64,000 nt of DNA from Trichobilharzia szidati. Its lineage: Eukaryota; Platyhelminthes; Trematoda; Strigeidida; Schistosomatidae. Numbering within the stretch: the first letter of the stretch is position 1; each line of letters begins with the position of its first letter. Location: positions 97,043,256 to 97,107,255 of the forward strand of contig OX235271.1 in NCBI GenBank assembly GCA_944472155.2, written 5' to 3'. Shown piece after piece: positions 37,001 through 43,000 of this stretch. The notes under the pieces are model-generated. The model ran no database searches, was not told the DNA's origin, and worked only from the letters and a program-made list of their open reading frames with translations. The position numbers and the translations under genes are program-made.

Positions 37001-40000
37001 TAAAACAGCAAAGGTGTATAAATTAACTGACAATTGCCTTCATTTTATCATTCTACTTAATATTTTGATAAGCTGACATATTTAACTGTTCTTTGTGTGC
37101 CATTACAAGCATTTTTTAAAAACAAAATTGAACATATTTGTTCACAGGTTCAAGTCGAGCTCAAAAGATGCTTGCATTAGGTTTGCAGAAAGCTGCTGAA
37201 CAAACTGCACGCCAGAGGTCATCATCTGGAGATCAAAATACTGGCAATTCAAGTAGTAGTCGTGGTGTTTTATCTGCGGACAATAGTCCAGTATCAACAG
37301 AACGAAGACCAATGTCAAATCTATTGGCTTCCCCAACTTGTGTGTCTTTCAGTCCTTCGGGTACAGGTTCACCCTCTGGTAAATATTGTCTACATTTTAT
37401 CTGTTGTATCCTTTATGTTTTATGTGAAACATTCTACTTATCGTTAGGATGGAACTTAGCACCTTTTTTGGTAGTGTTTCTTAGTTTTCTGATTGAAATT
37501 TATCGTTTTAATAAGGCAATAAAGTGAGCTTCTTTTATTTTAATTTCAAAATTTCATTTGTTCTTTGTCCCATGATTAAGAAACGTTAGCGAGTCTAGTT
37601 GATTTGCTTCGGAAATCTCTTTGCTTGAGAAATCGATCTGTATTTTAATAAGCACAGGAATGATAGGTATGAAAGGGGAGATGAATTAAGAGCTTTATCT
37701 ATACACATGAACCTAATATAAAGGTTCTTTTCTCATTTATAAATCAGTTATTCGGTCTGAGACGTGGCAACTCGAACTGCTGCACTTCGGTGCCAAGTTC
37801 TATTCGGTTTCAGTTGAGCATTCGCTTCCGTCAAGACTGCACTACATCGACTCCTAGCTTAAAGATAGGGAGTAAAGTGGTGGAGTGTGTTGACCGCTTC
37901 ACTTATTTGGGAAGTTACATCAGCCAGTGCCAAAGGGTTGATCGCTGACGAAATCTCAGTACGGATACAGAAGGCTCGATTGACATACGCCAACTTACGC
38001 CATCTCTGGCGTAGATGTGATATCCGGCTGTCGACCAAGGAGCGTGTGTACTGCTCAGAAGTTCTCTCCGTCCTCCTTCATGGCTGTGAGACATGGTCAT
38101 TAAAAGTGGAAGACATGAAAAGCCTCGCTAGCTTTCTTTGATCATAGGTGCCTGCGTTCTATATACCGTGTTAGGTGGCCTAATAGAGTGAGTAATATAG
38201 AGGTTTGGCATCGAGTGCTAGGTAAGGAGAGGTAATCAATCGACGAGGCTGTGAAATTACATCGACTGAGATGGTTAGGGGATGTGTTGTTACGCATGCC
38301 CAGCCATCGCCTTCCTCGACGGGCAATGTTAGCTGATATAGAGTTAGGTTGAAAAGAGTCGGTAATAGTGGTCAAATCAAAACATGGCTTCATCGGTCAA
38401 TGAAATCCACAACAGTTAGTTTAAGCCGGCCACGTAGGAAGGTGTACACTTCCTGGTTGGGGTCCTCAGGATGGTAAAAATCAATGGTTGGGGACGATTA
38501 ATGATATGGCTGGAAATCGTTCTCAACGGCTGGCGCAGATGCATTCACTCTTTGTGATTTATCATATCCAATGAAACCCTATTGTTTTTCCATATTACTA
38601 TTCTTTTTCCGTCACACTTATGTTAATTATCTCTCTTTTGAACCTCACTTTACTCCCTTCTCTTGCTTTATGTGCTACATGGAGGGAGTGTGGTAACTCG
38701 AACTGCTGCACATTTGTGCAAAGTTCTATGTTGAAACCAGACAATCAATCAGTTTGAGTTGCACCAAAAGTCGTTGTTGCTATAAAAACGGTATAGACTG
38801 GTGTACTCGTCTGATAATATCTTCTATCTACTACCTAATCATAAGTATATATCTCTGATTGTGATAATTTTTTTAATTAATTGACTTTTATTTCTCAATT
38901 ACATTAAAGGTATAATGAGGAATTTATGGTCAAAGAAAAAGTCTCAACGTGTTTCATTCGCTGAAGAGCCTGTCGTTTATACTATTGGATCAAATAATTC
39001 ATTTCATCACGATTCAGATGACAACGACGCTGATGACTATCAGAGATATTCAAATTTAAGTAGAAAAAAAGTTCTGGATAATCTTGAAGAGGATGCCTCC
39101 GAGTTTAATGTTTTAAGTGATGATAACAATACTGCGTTAAAAGTGAATCCACCACAATCATCAAGCGAAACAAATCAAGTGATGAATGGAGTGACGGAAA
39201 AGGAGGATGTGAATCGATCCTCCATTGTTGTAACATCAGAGAAGTCACCTAGTTCAAATTCTGTTTCTCATTTTACATTTGCAGATATGCCTGTAGATTT
39301 GGATGCTTCACAGAATTCTTCCCAGTCTGTGTAAGTTACTATACTTTTACTCTATTTTGGTTTATCCAACTATTGAATTATGCGCGCCGGTGGTGGTTCG
39401 GTGGTAGGATGCTCACCAGCTATGCACGTGGTTCGATGCCCGGCTGGCGCGCACCTTTACCCCACTCCGTAAAACCCCCACTGCTACTGAAACTTCAAAA
39501 CTCAAGTTTGAAGCTCTATGTTCCACTTGGAACTAAAAAGAATAAAAAAAGTAGTAAATCACCAGTTAGCTATTCATTTCCGCCTACATACAATTAAGCT
39601 GATACAATGATTTAGTATTATCCCATCACTTGAAGACCGTCATTTCGTTATCATGTGATAGTGTTGGGTTTATACATGTAATTCATCATTTATTTCGCTA
39701 TATCTGCATTCTGTGAGCTGGATGGCTTAATTCTGGAACTTTTATTGTCTGTCTAAACAACACCTCTAGCACTCACTATCTGCAAGATGAAATGAGCTTT
39801 TGCAATTCTCTATGAATGTATTAATCATCTGTTCAGATGAACTTGTCTCTGGGGAATTTCGTATCCTTGTTGTTTACTTGTCTCGGTAAGGATTATTTTG
39901 TTGACCTAACATTTGACCCTTTGTTTAAATGACCTCTTTCATTGTTTGTTTGTATATTTATCCAGTCGACTTGATCGTCGTAATTTCTCTGTGTACATTT

Positions 40001-43000
40001 GTATAAAGCAGGGATTATCATGTCTTTTGACAGCTAGTTTATGTTCATGGATGCGAAAATGTAGAGGATATCCACAGATCTTTGATTAAGGAAACGTCAA
40101 AGATGTCGGGGAATTCCTAGGAGCCTGTTTATGACATGAATTTGCAATTAAAAGGCATATAAATGTAGATCATGTTTATCAAACAGTGAACTAGAGGTCA
40201 CAAAGAACAAAAGGTCAAACATTAGGTCAAAAAAAAATAATAGTCATTACTGATACAAGTGAACATAGAGATGAGAAATTCTCCAGAGACGATTTCATCT
40301 GGACCGATGGTTATTGTATTCATGGAGATTTCCGAAGGCTCATTTCATCTTGAAGACAGTGGTGAAGATGTCTAGACTGATAATAATAATAATTTGCTTT
40401 ATTCCAAAACAGTACTTGTGATACAGAATGGAGTTCTCAGCATTTTACTACAGTATTGCATCCAGTTAGTACACTAACAATCAATAAAATTCTACATAGA
40501 TTAAGGGTAATATCGGTTAGTTTTGACAACAACATATTAGCATGTCGGTAGCAAAGCCAAAATTGAACAGTGTTTGAAAGTGTTAGAAAAGTAGATGCTA
40601 GCATATTTACTGGCGTAAGCGGTAACAAAAAGGTCGAGATATACAGAGTGTGAAAGAACAAAGAATGTTTTAAATAGAGTTTGTAAGGAAGGGAGAAACA
40701 AAGCAGCACATAACAACAACAAAAAAGGAAAAAAAGAGAATAGGAAATGAAAGAAAGAAAACGTTGTACCTATAAATGATATGAGTTGGAAAGACGAGAT
40801 CCTGTTGTTCTACTGACTATTTAATAAGTTATAGGTATCACACCTAATGCTTTCTTTATCGCACAGAACACGGGCTAAGTAGGGTATGGTTGAGTTTTTG
40901 TACTTGCTAGTGCGAGCATATAGTTTTCCATATAGACTTCTGGTTCTGCCTGATGAGATACAAGGGGAGAGTTGTGAATGAATAGGGTGGTGTGAGTTAG
41001 ACAGAATGGATTTAGCCCATTTTTCACATGAGTCCAAGTGCCTGTCGACCAGAATATTAACAAGCTGGTTAAGTGGCACGTTGGTTACCCTGTTGACAAC
41101 CTTTAACATCCTACGTAATAAGATATAGTCTTTCTTCAGTAGCCCTGGAAAAAAGCTTCACAATTAATCATCCAGCTCAGAGAAAGCAACTACACCAAAA
41201 TCAACCATCATCATTTCATCATGCATTCTTGTGAAACTGTGTCAAATTCATTTTACTACTTGAGTTTCAGTCTGATGGCCATTTATTTAAATTCTCTTTG
41301 TCTTGTCTATAGTTAACTAACTAGGTAGTGTCACTAATCGTTAATGTTTAATACACGTCGCTGTATGTAACTGCTAAGTGGCATTTCACTTTGTTACTGT
41401 TTTGATGACTATTGTGCAATTCAATATATGGTGTTCCTATTCCTTACTGAGTTTAGTTATATATATGCAAATTTGTCCTCATATTTTTTCCTGCTTATCA
41501 GTTCTAGAATTTGTTCATTTATGTTTGCCATTTCAGTTATCGGAGCATATTCCTATTCTGTCTTATTGTTTAGATTATCTGTAACTGTGAAATCTGTGGA
41601 ACAGGTGACGCCTCCTGTTCCATCGTCATATAATAATAATTCAGAATCAAGTTCACATCATCGTCGTAAATCAGCTTCACCTCAGAGACGGGAATTCCCA
41701 ATTAGAAAAAATTCTATCGGTCCTAAGTCTCAAAAGTCGGCGCTTCCAAAATATAGACTGTTATTCATGGAACCTGTTATTATACCTGCACCCGTTTCGA
41801 ATAATGTAAAATCTAAAGAGGTGGATACTGAGGAGGAACAAGATAATATATTGGCAGTCGACAGTGAACCTATTGTGATAGCAGATTCTCAAACAGATGA
41901 AAATAACGCCAAGACAGTTGGTGATGGTGATGCTAATTGTTCTAATGTTATTGAACAGACTCAATCATATACTGATAATGATGATGCCAATGCTAATGAT
42001 GATGACGAGGAGTGTATTTTAATAGAAAGTAGTCAAGGTTCCAGTCAAGTAGAGAATGGTGAAGATCAGTCTGTCTGTTCATCTATTAGTCAAATTGAGC
42101 AGTGTAGCTTTTCACCTATTACTGTCGAGTCCAGCTCAGAAGTGAATATTGAAAATATGAAGGTGGGCTTTTCTTTATTAATTTATTATTGTTATTATTA
42201 TTATTATTATTAATATTTCTGATAAGTTTTTGTAAACATAACTGTGTGATGTGCTCACCATACATGAACAACTCATCAAAGATGTTGGCAACGAAATATG
42301 TTCTCATTCAAGGAAAACAATTTAATTGCATAGTTCTGGGTTTGAATAAACCATTTCAAGAGTACCGTTTAGTGTAAATATTTTAACATTTCCTCACAGG
42401 TAAATCACACTTTGGTAATAGCACTTTGTAAAGGATTGTACATACTCTTTTCTACCGTAGTATTCTAAACAAATAACTCATTGGAAATCAAGATTGTTCA
42501 AGAACTGACCTCAGTTAGAGGACCATTGAAAACTGGATAGCTGTTTGAATGAAGCAAGAACAACAGTTTTTGCAGTTGCCTTCTCATCAGCTGCTTACAG
42601 GCCAAAGTCATTATTAAGTATATCTACAGATACAATTTTAACGTACTTGCGCAGGTTTCATTTTTAAACAAAAATCAATCAATATATGCATACAATAATA
42701 GTAAATATGGTAATAATAAACGCTTTATCCCGAACAATAATGACCATACACAATGGAAACTTTCGGTATTACGTAATCAGATGAAGTTATCCGGTTACCA
42801 GGGCAAGGAAAGACTGACTGACAATCGCTTCTTCCTGAACGCATAAATCAGGTTTCAGGCGCATAATGGAGATAGCTTCGGCAATATTAAGGAGAATTGA
42901 ACTCTTTCACCTATTGATAATTTTGAACGATCTTGCAATGTCCACGTCATGACCCGTGTCAGAGAGATGCCTAGCGATGGTACTGTTTAAAGCATTTGTT

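Larger units (their letters stand above)
28158..41643 (+). repeat. RIF1: long repeat, copy 1 (RIF1 exons 21-26 region)
   Basis: Aligns end to end with 49623-64000. Exon lengths are identical. Intron differences are mostly single bases and small indels, plus one LTR present only here. Confidence 0.9.

Noticed and set aside
41428..41573. Upstream extension of the exon 26 frame
   Set aside because: The open frame is chance. The phase and the TTTAG acceptor place the exon start at 41574, and copy 2 has an LTR inserted in this stretch.
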